The notes: generated by a model not told the origin, from the letters alone. 64,000 bases of DNA from Paludibacteraceae bacterium (GCA_016937795.1 JAFGVV010000032.1:34950-98949), one strand, 5' to 3'; positions 18,869-28,574 are shown, counted from the stretch's first letter. Made by a program: numbers and translations.

Positions 18869-19078
18869 ATGGCAAAAAAAGATAGCACCCCCCTCTCAAA
18901 GCGGAATTCACTTCGTACGCACAGGCAAATATTCACGCTTAACGACGAAGAGAACAAGGCTCTTAACCGCTATATCGAAAAATATAAGGTGCAGAACAAG
19001 TCGAAATTTCTGAGAGAAACAGTAATGCTGACCGTTATCCGTAAATTTGAAGAAGACCATCCCACTCTTTTCGACTAA
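18869..19078 (+). CDS. Small ribbon-helix-helix-like protein upstream of rmuC
   Basis: 69 residues, basic N terminus (MAKKDSTPLSKRNSLRTHRQ), then a strand-helix-helix pattern (IFTLNDEENKALNRYIEKYK, NKSKFLRETVMLTVIRKFEE) as in ribbon-helix-helix DNA-binding or mobilisation-type proteins. It has its own promoter-like box and ends 31 bp before rmuC, so the two are probably co-transcribed. I do not recognise a named family. Possible roles are an autoregulator or a partner of RmuC; both are guesses. Confidence 0.7.
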   Translation: MAKKDSTPLSKRNSLRTHRQIFTLNDEENKALNRYIEKYKVQNKSKFLRETVMLTVIRKFEEDHPTLFD

Positions 19079-19109
19079 AGCTATAAGTTGAACAATAAAT
19101 CTTAAAGAA

Positions 19110-20447
19110 ATGGAATATACCCTTGCTCTTGTAGCTGCAATCGCAGGCTTTTTGGCAGCATGGTTTGTGTTATCGCGCAGATTAACAGCTTTAAGCAACA
19201 CCTACCATTCAACTGAAAAACAATTGATTAATGAGAAATTGATAGCCGAACGCAATAAAACAGTAGCCGAAGAAACATTGCGCCTGAAGCTTTCGGAACT
19301 TGAAAAAACCGAAAACGAACTGGCACAAAATTTGGAGCTTGCCAACGCACGAGCCATTGAACTGGCAACCGTCCGAGCCGAGAATGCAAATCTCAGAGAA
19401 AAGATTGAGAAGCAACTGGCCGAAACCGAACATATGCAGAAGCGACTGACAACCGAATTCGAAAATATTGCTAACAAGGTTATGAAAGAACGTTCGGACG
19501 AGTTTTCGGTTGCCAATCATAAAAACATAAGCGAAATTCTGAATCCTTTAAAGGAAAAAATACAAGGTTTCGAGAGAAAAGTGGAGGAATCGTACGATAA
19601 AGACATGCGCGACCGCATAAGTCTGCGCGAAGAAGTACGTAAACTCAGTGAGCTGAACACACGCGTGAGCGAGGAGGCTAACAATCTGACACGCGCACTG
19701 AAAGGCGATGTAAAAAAACAGGGTAACTGGGGTGAAATTATTCTGGAGAGAGTACTCGAACGCTCAGGATTAACGAAAGGTCAGGAATACGAGCGTGAAG
19801 AAGTGGTAGAAGGTGTAGATAATCAGGTGCAACGGCCTGACGTAATTATTCATTTGCCCGACAACAAACATATCATCATCGACTCAAAAGTATCGCTGGT
19901 GTCATACGAACGTTTTATGTCGGCCGAAAATGAGACCGATCAGGCATTGGCACTGAAAGAACATATCGCATCGCTTCGTATGCATGTAAAACTTTTGAGC
20001 GACAAAAATTACCAAAACGCACTGCACATCAATACCCCTGATTTTGTATTGATGTTCATACCGGTAGAAGCTTCGTTTTCGGTAGCTGTGCAGGGCGATG
20101 GCGAGTTGTTTTCGTACGCTTGGGAGCGCAAAATTGTAATTGTGAGTCCAACCACTTTGCTGGCCACGCTGCGCACCATTTCGAGTATATGGAAACAGGA
20201 AAATCAAACCCGGAATGCGCAGGAAATTGCAAGGCTCAGCGGCTCACTGTACGACAAGTTTATTGGGTTTACTGAAGATATGATTAAAATAAAAAATAAT
20301 ATTGATCGTACTTCCGACGCCTATAACGATGCAATAAAGAAAATGAGAGAAGGCAACGGAAATATTATCCGCACTGCCGAAAAAATAAAAGAACTGGGAG
20401 CAAAAACAGGGAATAAATCCTTACCGGGTGCATTTGCCGACGTTTAA
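19110..20447 (+). CDS. rmuC: DNA recombination protein RmuC
   Basis: 445 residues. One N-terminal membrane anchor (about 3-22), a long coiled coil (about 30-150, rich in Glu/Lys/Ala heptads), and the RmuC nuclease-like domain about 190-410 (KGDVKKQGNWGEIILERVLE, VIIHLPDNKHIIIDSKVSLV). RmuC limits inversion at short inverted repeats in E. coli and belongs to the PD-(D/E)XK-like group. That is of interest here because the window is rich in short inverted repeats. Confidence 0.93.
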   Translation: MEYTLALVAAIAGFLAAWFVLSRRLTALSNTYHSTEKQLINEKLIAERNKTVAEETLRLKLSELEKTENELAQNLELANARAIELATVRAENANLREKIEKQLAETEHMQKRLTTEFENIANKVMKERSDEFSVANHKNISEILNPLKEKIQGFERKVEESYDKDMRDRISLREEVRKLSELNTRVSEEANNLTRALKGDVKKQGNWGEIILERVLERSGLTKGQEYEREEVVEGVDNQVQRPDVIIHLPDNKHIIIDSKVSLVSYERFMSAENETDQALALKEHIASLRMHVKLLSDKNYQNALHINTPDFVLMFIPVEASFSVAVQGDGELFSYAWERKIVIVSPTTLLATLRTISSIWKQENQTRNAQEIARLSGSLYDKFIGFTEDMIKIKNNIDRTSDAYNDAIKKMREGNGNIIRTAEKIKELGAKTGNKSLPGAFADV

Positions 20448-20477
20448 ATTTAAATATTTCGAAAGAGATAAAACAAT

Positions 20478-21950
20478 ATGAATATCAGACTTATTACAGC
20501 CATAATTTTAGTTTTATTCCAGACAGGAATAAGTGTTTTTGCAAATAATAATATAGTAAACGATACTACGCATCAATCGACAGAAATCTTTGATCCGGAG
20601 CAATTGCTGCGTTTATTTGTAAAAGACACTATACCCGAAAAAAATATCACAACAAGTGCAGACTCCACTTTAAAAGGTACAAACGAAAATTCTTATCAAA
20701 AGAGAAATTATAATCATAATCAATACGCAGAGTATGACATAAAGGAAAGGATAAACCAAACTTCACTTTTACCCATCGATACACTTATACTTTTAAATAA
20801 TCCATTTTTTATCGATTTGGTTTACCGCGACAAAGCTTTCGATTTCGACTGGAGAGGGCAATTAAAACCTTATAGTTATTTTTACGAATCAACATACGAT
20901 AGCATTCATTCTTCAGCATTCAAAAAAATAACAATACCCACTGTCGATAATATAATCAGTGAATTACGTACCGAAACCTATCGAAGAAACATGTTAAGTT
21001 CGCCCGCATTTTTCGCCTTCAGAGCCGATGCATTACCGAGTATCAACGACCTGAAAAACAGAATACTCAAAACTGCGTCAGCAGAAAAACTTATGATAAC
21101 TGGCGATGAGACCTCTCCTATTTCAAACGGACGAAAATTAGTAGTTGAAAAAGTGAAAATCAGTCGCTGGACAAAAAAAGCGAATTCAATGTTACAATTT
21201 TCGCAATACTATGTATCGGAAAACTGGCATCAGGGTGGTAGCGATTACATTTCTATTTTGGGAATACTGAACGGACAACTAAACTACGACAACAAAAAAA
21301 ATACGCAATGGGAAAATAATGCTGAATGGCGACTGGGCTTTAATTCGGTAGAAAACGGAGTAAGGCTTTTCAATACAAATGAAGATATTTTTAAAGTGAA
21401 TAGTAAGCTTGGCATACGCGCAAGCGGTAACTTTTTCTATTCGAGCTCGTTCGATTTCTCAGCACAACTTTTCAAAAATTACAAGTCAGTCACTTCGGAA
21501 GATTTAAAAGCAGCATTTCTGACGCCTGTACGTATGAATATCGGGGTAGGTATGGATTATAAATACAAAAAAATGTTTTCGTTAATGGTTGCACCTATTT
21601 CATACAAATATGTATACGCACATAAAACAGAGATTCCTGTCACGTCGTTCGGTATTCCGGAAGGAGAAAAACACTTAAGTCAGTTAGGTAGTTCGTTCCG
21701 TGCACAGGCCTCTTATTCACCCGTGCGCGAAATACAGCTTGACACGAAACTTTCCTTTTACACCAACTACGAAAAAGTGGAGGTAGATTGGGAAATTGTC
21801 ACAAACTTCACCGTAAACCGCTACTTATCAACTCGTTTGGCGATAAACCCAAGATACGACAATACAGTAATTTTACCCAACAACGAAAAAGCCAAAATTC
21901 AGTTTAAAGAATTGTTGAGCTTTGGATTTTCGTATAGATTTCTGAATTAA
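20478..21950 (+). CDS. DUF3078 outer-membrane protein
   Basis: 490 residues with signal peptide (about 1-22, ending SVFA). The N-terminal third is polar and poorly conserved. From about residue 230 (SNSMLQFSQYYVSENWHQGG-like region) it has alternating amphipathic strands up to a C-terminal aromatic end (SFGFSYRFLN), as expected for a beta-barrel of the Bacteroidetes DUF3078 family. Function unknown. It converges on selO with a 5 bp gap. Confidence 0.8.
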   Translation: MNIRLITAIILVLFQTGISVFANNNIVNDTTHQSTEIFDPEQLLRLFVKDTIPEKNITTSADSTLKGTNENSYQKRNYNHNQYAEYDIKERINQTSLLPIDTLILLNNPFFIDLVYRDKAFDFDWRGQLKPYSYFYESTYDSIHSSAFKKITIPTVDNIISELRTETYRRNMLSSPAFFAFRADALPSINDLKNRILKTASAEKLMITGDETSPISNGRKLVVEKVKISRWTKKANSMLQFSQYYVSENWHQGGSDYISILGILNGQLNYDNKKNTQWENNAEWRLGFNSVENGVRLFNTNEDIFKVNSKLGIRASGNFFYSSSFDFSAQLFKNYKSVTSEDLKAAFLTPVRMNIGVGMDYKYKKMFSLMVAPISYKYVYAHKTEIPVTSFGIPEGEKHLSQLGSSFRAQASYSPVREIQLDTKLSFYTNYEKVEVDWEIVTNFTVNRYLSTRLAINPRYDNTVILPNNEKAKIQFKELLSFGFSYRFLN

Positions 21951-21955
21951 AATAT

Positions 21956-23407
21956 TTAAGTTCCACAATAGGTTTTGTAAACAAGCTCATCAGCTACTGC
22001 GGGCGCTTGCATAAATGCAGCATCGAAGTCCGAAGTAGCGTAGGGAGTTGAAAGCAGATTATTGAGTTTCTGGAAATCAGACATCTTTCCAGTTTCAGTC
22101 ACTTGCGCCAACACTTCCTCCACCTTGTGATTTCGTGGAATATATACCGGATTGGTTTCTTGCATAAGTTTCAGAGCGGCCTCTTCGGTTATTCCCTTTT
22201 GTTGTAAACGTAATTTCCAGTCATTTTCCCATTTCAAAAATGCTTTGTCCAAATATATTTTGTCCTGAATAATGGCGGGATACATAAGTCGCACAAAAGT
22301 ATTCGTATAATCAGCATTGTGTTCATACATCCAACCCAATAAATTATTGACCAGCAAAATATCAGATTCATCCGTATATTCAAAGCCGATTTTAGCCGCC
22401 AGCATTTTGTGGTATTTTTGTTCAAACAGGTTTTGAAACGAATTTAGAACTTCCGCCGCTTTTGCAATAGCCTTTTTGATATCTGTATCTATCAGTAGTA
22501 GCAGACTTTCGGCCAATCGGGTCAGATTCCACAAAGCCATTTCCGGCTGATTACCAAACGCATATCGCCCACTTGTATCAATGGAGCTGAAAACCGTTTC
22601 AGGTTTGTACGCATTCATAAATGCACAGGGACCGTAATCGATCGTTTCGCCCGAAACAGCCATATTGTCGGTATTCATTACACCATGAATAAATCCCACA
22701 CGCATCCAGTTTACTATTAAATCAATCTGTTTCTCCATCACTTTTATGAGCAGCAACAAAGCAGAGTTTTCAGTCTGCAAAAGCTCCGGATAATGTCTTT
22801 TTATCACGTAATCTGTAAAAACTTTCAGCGTTTCAACCGACGAAAACTGCGAAATATGCTCAAAAGTGCCCACGCGGATATGACTTTCGGCCACACGTGT
22901 AAGCACAGCGCCCGGCTGCACTTGCTCGCGATAAACCGGCTCGCCTGTCACAACCACAGCCAGACTGCGGGTTGTGGGAATTCCCAGCGCATGCATGGCC
23001 TCGCTGATCAGATATTCGCGCAGCATAGCGCTCAGTGTGGCGCGTCCATCGCCGCGGCGCGAATAAGGTGTCGGACCTGAGCCTTTTAGCTGCAAATCGA
23101 AGCGGCGACCATCGGGCGTAATCTGTTCACCCATAAGCAAAGCCCGCCCGTCGCCGAGCCGGTTAAAATATCCAAATTGGTGACCGCTGTAAGCCTGTGC
23201 TATTGAGGCTGAATCTTCTGGCAACTTGTTGCCACTAAAAATTTCAGCCAGTTCGTTGGTATTTATATTCCCTGCATTGAGGCCCAATTCTGTTGCCAGA
23301 TTGTCGTTGAAAGCCACTAATTGCGGTTGAGACACAGGCACAGGACTACAAACTGTAAATAACTCGCCCGGAAGATTTAAATATGTAATATCGAAATTGA
23401 ATTTCAT
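21956..23407 (-). CDS. selO: Protein adenylyltransferase SelO (YdiU)
   Basis: 483-residue pseudokinase-fold enzyme that transfers AMP to protein hydroxyl groups and takes part in the redox stress response in studied species. Conserved blocks: YSGHQFGYFNRLGDGRALLM, LQLKGSGPTPYSRRGDGRAT, RTEIGVGTFEH-like RVAESHIRVGTFEHISQF, and FIHGVMNTDNMAVSGETIDY (Asn/Asp metal site). I chose the ATG at 23407 (MKFNFDITYLNL) over an in-frame GTG 18 bp upstream, because the family begins near this point. Bacteria outside Bacteroidetes usually have a similar length. Confidence 0.92.
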   Translation of the reverse strand: MKFNFDITYLNLPGELFTVCSPVPVSQPQLVAFNDNLATELGLNAGNINTNELAEIFSGNKLPEDSASIAQAYSGHQFGYFNRLGDGRALLMGEQITPDGRRFDLQLKGSGPTPYSRRGDGRATLSAMLREYLISEAMHALGIPTTRSLAVVVTGEPVYREQVQPGAVLTRVAESHIRVGTFEHISQFSSVETLKVFTDYVIKRHYPELLQTENSALLLLIKVMEKQIDLIVNWMRVGFIHGVMNTDNMAVSGETIDYGPCAFMNAYKPETVFSSIDTSGRYAFGNQPEMALWNLTRLAESLLLLIDTDIKKAIAKAAEVLNSFQNLFEQKYHKMLAAKIGFEYTDESDILLVNNLLGWMYEHNADYTNTFVRLMYPAIIQDKIYLDKAFLKWENDWKLRLQQKGITEEAALKLMQETNPVYIPRNHKVEEVLAQVTETGKMSDFQKLNNLLSTPYATSDFDAAFMQAPAVADELVYKTYCGT

Positions 23408-23720
23408 TGTGTTTGAGTTTGGCACACAGAATAAACGGAGAATACAGAATATAACAGAATGATTTTCTTGCTGATTATCAAATTATGGCTTATTAGTCTA
23501 AATGAATATCAAAAACAGTCTGTAAATACAAATTACCTCCGAATTACGCTCCAGAACTCCCCTTTATGAGCTGGGATTAAGTGATTATCCGTAAATTCTG
23601 TTTATTCTGTGTGCTATGTTATTTCAAAACAACCTCCCTGTCAAATAGTTTGATTTATAATTTCTATTGCTACGCACAAATTTTCATATATTTGTGAGCT
23701 AAACGCAAAACTTACCCGCA
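23408..23720. repeat. Divergent intergenic region with a 15-bp inverted repeat
   Basis: 313 bp between selO and nnrD/E. GCACACAGAATAAAC (23422-23436) is repeated exactly in inverse orientation as GTTTATTCTGTGTGC (23600-23614), about 160 bp apart, with further partial similarity next to both arms. The rest is AT-rich with no ORF. A TATATTTG box for the nnr gene is at 23687-23694. Confidence 0.75.
23687..23694 (+). promoter_or_regulatory. -7 box (TATATTTG) for nnrD/E
   Basis: Exact TAnnTTTG match 27 bp before the ATG at 23721. An upstream TTG at 23667-23669 gives 17 bp spacing, slightly short. Confidence 0.5.
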
Positions 23721-25214
23721 ATGAAAATTTTCAGCACTTCGCAAGTCCGTTCGCTCGACGCATACACCATTGAACATGAACCTATTACTTCCATTGATTT
23801 AATGGAGCGCGCTGCTCAGGCAATTTTCGAAGCGTATGCAAAGTCCTTCAATCTGCAGCGCCCTGTACTGATTGTGGCCGGACCGGGAAATAACGGAGGC
23901 GACGCACTCGCTTTAGCCCGGATTTTGGTCTGGGTAAAATCAGACGTGCGCGTTTTGTTATTGCATAATGGAAAACTCTCGGCCGATTGTGAAACAAATC
24001 TGAAACAATTGCGAAACCTGAGAGCTGAGATTATAACCGAAATAACGGATTCATTTGTGTTTCCCAATGTGAATAAAGAAACAATAATTGTGGATGGTAT
24101 TTTCGGTTCAGGACTCTCGCGACCGGCTGAGGGAATTTTTGCAGAAGCCATTGACCATATCAACCGTTCAGGCTGCGAAGTGCTGAGCATCGATGTTCCC
24201 TCGGGTTTACATGGCGAACTCAACCCCAACACTTCTGTTCCGATTGTAAAAGCCACGCGCACATTTACACTGCAATTCCCAAAATTAGCTTTTCTGCTTC
24301 CCGAAACCGGTATTTTCGCAGGAAACTGGTCGGTGCTGGATATCGGCCTTCATCCCGAAGCCATTTCGCAAACCGAAACGCCCTATTTTTTTATTGAAAA
24401 AAAAGACATTCAACCCAAAATAAAGAAACGTGAAAAGTTTTCGCACAAAGGCACTTACGGACATGTATTGATATTTGCCGGGAGCAGAGATATGGCCGGT
24501 GCAGCCGTGCTTTCGTCGGAAGCTGCTTTGCGCAGCGGCGCTGGTCTGGTAACTGTTCACAGTGCTTCGTGCAACCGCATTATTTTGCAAACAGCCGTTC
24601 CCGAAGTTATTTTTGAATCTGATAATAATGAACATTGCATATCAGAATTTCGTGACCTTACGAAATTCAATGCCATTGCTATTGGCCCGGGAATCGGTCA
24701 GACAGGCGAAACTTCTTTTTTCCTGAAAAGTATTCTTTCTGCATATTCAAATCCAATTGTACTCGATGCCGATGCTTTAAATCTCATTGCAGCAAACGAT
24801 TTACTGCATTTAATTCCTGAAAACAGCATCCTTACTCCTCACCCAAAAGAATTTGAAAGACTTTTCGGCAAAAGCACAAACAGCTACGATCGCCTGCAAA
24901 AGGCTTCCACAATTGCTCAAACTCACAAAATCATCATTATACTGAAAGGCGCTCACACACAAATCTTCATGCCCGATGGAAAGATTTATTTCAACAGCAC
25001 CGGAAATGCAGGCATGGCTACAGCCGGCTCCGGCGATGTGCTGACCGGAATTATGGTCGGTTTATTAGCACAGGGCTATCAACCTCAGGATGCAGCACTT
25101 ACCGGCGTGTTTTTACACGGATTGGCCGCCGACCTGATTCCCGAAACCGAAGAAACAATGCTCGCGAGTGATATTATCAGAGGATTGAAACTGGCGTTCA
25201 GAACTTTGCGATAA
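23721..25214 (+). CDS. nnrD: Bifunctional NAD(P)HX epimerase / ADP-dependent dehydratase
   Basis: 497-residue fusion repairing hydrated NAD(P)H. The N-terminal YjeF_N epimerase (about 1-215) has AGPGNNGGDALALAR at 54-67 and the catalytic-type DGIFGSGLSRP and SIDVPSGL. The C-terminal YjeF_C dehydratase (about 235-497) has KGTYGHVLIFAGS, AIAIGPGIGQ, LDADALNLIA, LTPHPKEFERLFG and AGSGDVLTGI at 435-444 for ADP/ATP binding. Both halves look intact and length is normal for the fused form (nnrE plus nnrD). Confidence 0.95.
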   Translation: MKIFSTSQVRSLDAYTIEHEPITSIDLMERAAQAIFEAYAKSFNLQRPVLIVAGPGNNGGDALALARILVWVKSDVRVLLLHNGKLSADCETNLKQLRNLRAEIITEITDSFVFPNVNKETIIVDGIFGSGLSRPAEGIFAEAIDHINRSGCEVLSIDVPSGLHGELNPNTSVPIVKATRTFTLQFPKLAFLLPETGIFAGNWSVLDIGLHPEAISQTETPYFFIEKKDIQPKIKKREKFSHKGTYGHVLIFAGSRDMAGAAVLSSEAALRSGAGLVTVHSASCNRIILQTAVPEVIFESDNNEHCISEFRDLTKFNAIAIGPGIGQTGETSFFLKSILSAYSNPIVLDADALNLIAANDLLHLIPENSILTPHPKEFERLFGKSTNSYDRLQKASTIAQTHKIIIILKGAHTQIFMPDGKIYFNSTGNAGMATAGSGDVLTGIMVGLLAQGYQPQDAALTGVFLHGLAADLIPETEETMLASDIIRGLKLAFRTLR

Positions 25215-25617
25215 CTGATCAGTTGATTTTACAGGATATCTTATAAGGTATTATTTATCCCGGAGGGATAACATATTTATAGAACAAAAATTACAACATA
25301 CACATTCGACCCCGTTGGGGTCGTATTATTGTATCAAAATAACATCTATAAACATTTGAATCCTACGGATTCGAAATAAATCACTAAATACTAATTGTTA
25401 TTAAGTAGTATATAAATAAAAAGATTTAGATGCAGGGGTGTAGCCCTGATATCTGAACATATATTAAATGAAACAAAAAGACTCACCATCAAATCATTTT
25501 GACTCCTGATTCGCATTATTTTTTCAAAAAAAAAATCTTCCAATTCTGCATTAATTCCGGAAGAAATGCTTTACTTTGCAACCCGATTAATAAGTCTATT
25601 AAATAGTAAAATTAAAT
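25215..25617. repeat. Cluster of four different short hairpin repeats upstream of tetR
   Basis: 403 bp without a gene. Four palindromes with small loops occur at 25256-25270 (TATCCCGGAGGGATA), 25307-25323 (CGACCCCGTTGGGGTCG), 25358-25372 (GAATCCTACGGATTC) and 25433-25448 (CAGGGGTGTAGCCCTG). They are spaced 51-75 bp apart start to start. The third contains TCCGTAGGA on its reverse strand, the same core as the REP-like elements at 28.6-29.6 kb. Likely small REP-type elements of several families. The rest is AT-rich. Confidence 0.75.
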
Positions 25618-26241
25618 ATGGATATTAATTCCGAAAGTTCAATGGAGCGATCCATTTTGGATGCAGCTGAAAAATTATTTCTCGAAAAAGGATTTGCTGC
25701 CACTTCCACCACTCAAATTGCGAAGGAGGTAGGTTGCAATCAGGCCCTTGTACATTATTATTTCAGAACAAAAGATAATTTATTCAACAGGATTTTCGAG
25801 AAAAAATTCGGCGATTTCTTTCAGGTTATTTTCGATACAAATCAACTTGCACAGTTAAGCTTTTCACAAAAAATAAGGCATATCTGTGAGTCTCATTTCG
25901 ATTTACTAAACGAAAATCCTAAAATACCCCTGCTTATTCTCAACGAATTATCGCGACGACCTGAACACATTGCACTATTACGCGAAAAACTGCATGTGCT
26001 CCCCGAAAAGCTTTTTGAGATGATGGAAAAAGATATGCAGGCCGAAATTAAAGCAGGTCGAATTCGGAATGTGAGTTTTATGGATGTGGTAATCACCATG
26101 GTCTCGCTCAATGTGTCATTATTCACACTTTTACCTGTGGCGTCGCAAGCCCTTAAAATAGATGATGAACAACAAAATGCGATGCTCGCCTACAGACGTA
26201 ACGAAAATGTAGAAATCATCCTGAAATACCTTCAACCCTGA
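25618..26241 (+). CDS. TetR-family transcription regulator of the efflux operon
   Basis: 207 residues. N-terminal helix-turn-helix about 10-55 (FAATSTTQIAKEVGCNQALV, then HYYFRTKDNLFNRIF) and an all-helical ligand/dimer domain. It is the first gene of a tightly spaced operon (13 bp to the TolC gene), the same position as the regulator of the E. coli cecR-ybhGFSR system. Likely a repressor released by a toxic small molecule; the ligand is unknown. Confidence 0.92.
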   Translation: MDINSESSMERSILDAAEKLFLEKGFAATSTTQIAKEVGCNQALVHYYFRTKDNLFNRIFEKKFGDFFQVIFDTNQLAQLSFSQKIRHICESHFDLLNENPKIPLLILNELSRRPEHIALLREKLHVLPEKLFEMMEKDMQAEIKAGRIRNVSFMDVVITMVSLNVSLFTLLPVASQALKIDDEQQNAMLAYRRNENVEIILKYLQP

Positions 26242-26254
26242 TTTTAAAACCATT

Positions 26255-27544
26255 ATGAAGCAAATTTTTATTTATATCGCCTTTGCGGTGCTATTCGTTC
26301 AGCAGTCTGCTGCACAAAACATTACACTGGATTTTTGCCGCGAAAAAGCACGTGCCAACTATCCGCTATTGAAACAGTACGACCTGATTGACAAAACAGC
26401 TGCTTTCAATATTTCGAATGCGAACAAAGCTTATTTGCCACAGTTTAGCGTGGGGGTAAAAGCCAGCTATCAGTCGGATGTGACGGAAATTCCGGAATCG
26501 CTCGGACAGGTAATTTCGCAAATGAGTGGACAGCCCTTTTCGTTTCCCTCGATGAGCAAAGATCAGTATCAGGCGGTAGTGGAAATGAATCAGATGATTT
26601 GGGATGGCGGCATCACCAATGCTCAGAAAAAAAGTATCAAAGCAAGCGCCGAAGCCGACAAACAGAAAACAGAAGCGGATCTTTATGCGCTGAACGAACG
26701 CGTCAACAACCTGTTTTTTGGCATTATGCTTATCAAAGAACAACTCGATCAGGTAAAAATGCTTCAGAACGAACTGAAGGAGAACGTCAGAAAAGTAGAA
26801 GCATATCTGCAAAACGGACTTGCCCAGCCTTCGGATCTTGATGCTGTAAAAGTGGAATTGCTAAATGCCAATCAGAAAGAAACCGACCTGAAAAGCGTTT
26901 TCAGAAGTTATTTAATGATGCTATCAGCATTTACAGGCGAAAAACTTGACGAGAACAGCATTTTTGTAAAGCCCGTTTTGCCCGAAACAAAGCTCGATGC
27001 AGAAAACAAACGACCTGAACTCTTGTATCTGGCAGCACAAACAAAAGTACTCGATGCGCAAAAAAGCATGTTCAATGCGGCCAACCTGCCTAAAATCGGA
27101 CTTTTTGCACAGGGTGGTTATGGCCGACCCGGGCTGAATATGTTCGATGGCGAGTTTTCGCCTTTCATTATCGGAGGTCTGCGTTTTTCGTGGAACCTGA
27201 GTAGTTTATATTCGCAAAAAAATAATTTCCAAAAAATTGAAACAGCGAAGAAATCCATCGATGTTCAGAAAGAAACTTTCCTATTCAACAACAACCTGGC
27301 TAACATACAAATTTTCAATGAGATTGAAAAACTGAAAAACACATTAAAAACCGACGACGAGATTATTCAACTCCGAAGCAATATCAAAAAAGCATCAGAA
27401 GCAAAAGTAGCCAACGGCACCATGACTGTTACCGACCTTTTGCGCGATATAAACAACGAAAATCAGGCACGACAAAATCGTTCGCTGCACGAGATTCAAC
27501 TTTACATGACTGTTTATCAATTAAAAAACAATAGCAACAATTAA
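26255..27544 (+). CDS. TolC-family outer-membrane efflux channel
   Basis: 429 residues with signal peptide (about 1-21, ending QSAAQ) and the two-repeat helical outer-membrane factor layout: LDFCREKARANYPLLKQYDL, a long coiled coil, and a second repeat KRPELLYLAAQTKVLDAQKS. It would trimerise and, with the HlyD-type protein and the ABC exporter encoded downstream, span the envelope. 89 bp separate it from hlyD; that gap holds a CCCC/GGGG hairpin repeat. Confidence 0.92.
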   Translation: MKQIFIYIAFAVLFVQQSAAQNITLDFCREKARANYPLLKQYDLIDKTAAFNISNANKAYLPQFSVGVKASYQSDVTEIPESLGQVISQMSGQPFSFPSMSKDQYQAVVEMNQMIWDGGITNAQKKSIKASAEADKQKTEADLYALNERVNNLFFGIMLIKEQLDQVKMLQNELKENVRKVEAYLQNGLAQPSDLDAVKVELLNANQKETDLKSVFRSYLMMLSAFTGEKLDENSIFVKPVLPETKLDAENKRPELLYLAAQTKVLDAQKSMFNAANLPKIGLFAQGGYGRPGLNMFDGEFSPFIIGGLRFSWNLSSLYSQKNNFQKIETAKKSIDVQKETFLFNNNLANIQIFNEIEKLKNTLKTDDEIIQLRSNIKKASEAKVANGTMTVTDLLRDINNENQARQNRSLHEIQLYMTVYQLKNNSNN

Positions 27545-27578
27545 AAAAAAACATCAACAAACCTCTTATCTTACTCCT

Positions 27579-27620
27579 TATTCCCCCTTTAGGGGTTACG
27601 GGGCTGGGGTTAGGGGTAAC
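27579..27620 (+). repeat. CCCCTTTAGGGG hairpin repeat (TolC-HlyD junction)
   Basis: CCCCC-TTTA-GGGG (27583-27595) followed by three further G4 runs (GGGG, GGGG, GGGG separated by CT and TTA). Similar elements lie at three other junctions of the same operon (30667, 31505 and 32701). Confidence 0.7.
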
Positions 27621-27633
27621 AGCATTCATAAAT

Positions 27634-28530
27634 ATGAAAACAGCGAAAATAATCACCTCAGCATTCATCGTACTTTTATTTGTATCCTGCGGAAAAACCG
27701 ATGGCAATTTCGATGCTGCCGGTTCATTCGAAACTACCGAGATTCTCGTTTCGGCCGAAGCACAGGGACGCATTATCCAGTTCGACATTGAAGAAGGTCA
27801 ATCAGTCACCGAAAATCAGATTGTTGGATATATCGACAGCACACAACTTTTTCTGAAGAAAGAGCAACTTATTGCGTCACAAAAGGGTTTGCAAAGCCGT
27901 CGTCCCGACATTCGAAAACAGATGGCGGTGCTCGAACAGCAAATTACAACAGCAAAAACTGAGAAAAAACGCGTGGAAAATCTGCTGAAAGCAAATGCTG
28001 CTACTACTAAACAGCTCGACGATGTGAATGCACAGATTGCCGTGCTCGAAAAACAACTCGCAGCGAGTAAAACCACGCTCGAATCGACCGACGAAGGTAT
28101 GAGCAGCGACAACAAGGCACTGGATATTCAGATACAGCAACTCGAAGATCAACTGGCCAAATGTCGCATTATCAGTCCGGCTTCGGGTGTCGTGCTGACC
28201 AAATATGCCGAAAAAGGCGAACTGGCCGGGGCCGGAAAAGCATTGTTCAAAGTAGCCAATCTCGACAATATGATACTCCGCGCTTACATTACCAACGAGC
28301 AGCTTACACAAATCAAAATCGGACAAAAAGTAACTGTGACAGCCGATTTCGGAGAAGAACAAAAGCAATACGAAGGAACTATAAGCTGGGTTTCGGCCAA
28401 ATCGGAATTTACGCCCAAAACCATTCAAACACGCGATGAACGTGCAAACCTGGTGTATGCCATTAAAGTTAGCGTAAAAAACGATGGCTATTTAAAGATT
28501 GGTATGTATGGGAATGTGAGGTTTAATTGA
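27634..28530 (+). CDS. HlyD-family periplasmic adaptor lipoprotein (YbhG-like)
   Basis: 298 residues with lipobox LLFVSC (Cys19), so anchored by lipid. Order: short biotinyl-lipoyl half (AEAQGRIIQFDIEEGQSVTENQIVGYIDS), coiled-coil hairpin about 75-165, second lipoyl half (CRIISPASGVVLTKYAEKGE) and a beta-barrel domain (ANLDNMILRAYITNEQLTQI). It would join the ABC exporter to the TolC channel. The gene is separated from its ATPase partner by the 1.1-kb RAYT/REP cluster. Confidence 0.92.
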   Translation: MKTAKIITSAFIVLLFVSCGKTDGNFDAAGSFETTEILVSAEAQGRIIQFDIEEGQSVTENQIVGYIDSTQLFLKKEQLIASQKGLQSRRPDIRKQMAVLEQQITTAKTEKKRVENLLKANAATTKQLDDVNAQIAVLEKQLAASKTTLESTDEGMSSDNKALDIQIQQLEDQLAKCRIISPASGVVLTKYAEKGELAGAGKALFKVANLDNMILRAYITNEQLTQIKIGQKVTVTADFGEEQKQYEGTISWVSAKSEFTPKTIQTRDERANLVYAIKVSVKNDGYLKIGMYGNVRFN

Positions 28531-28574
28531 TAATGTATAATTGAGATTTTAAAACATACAATTATCAAATAATA

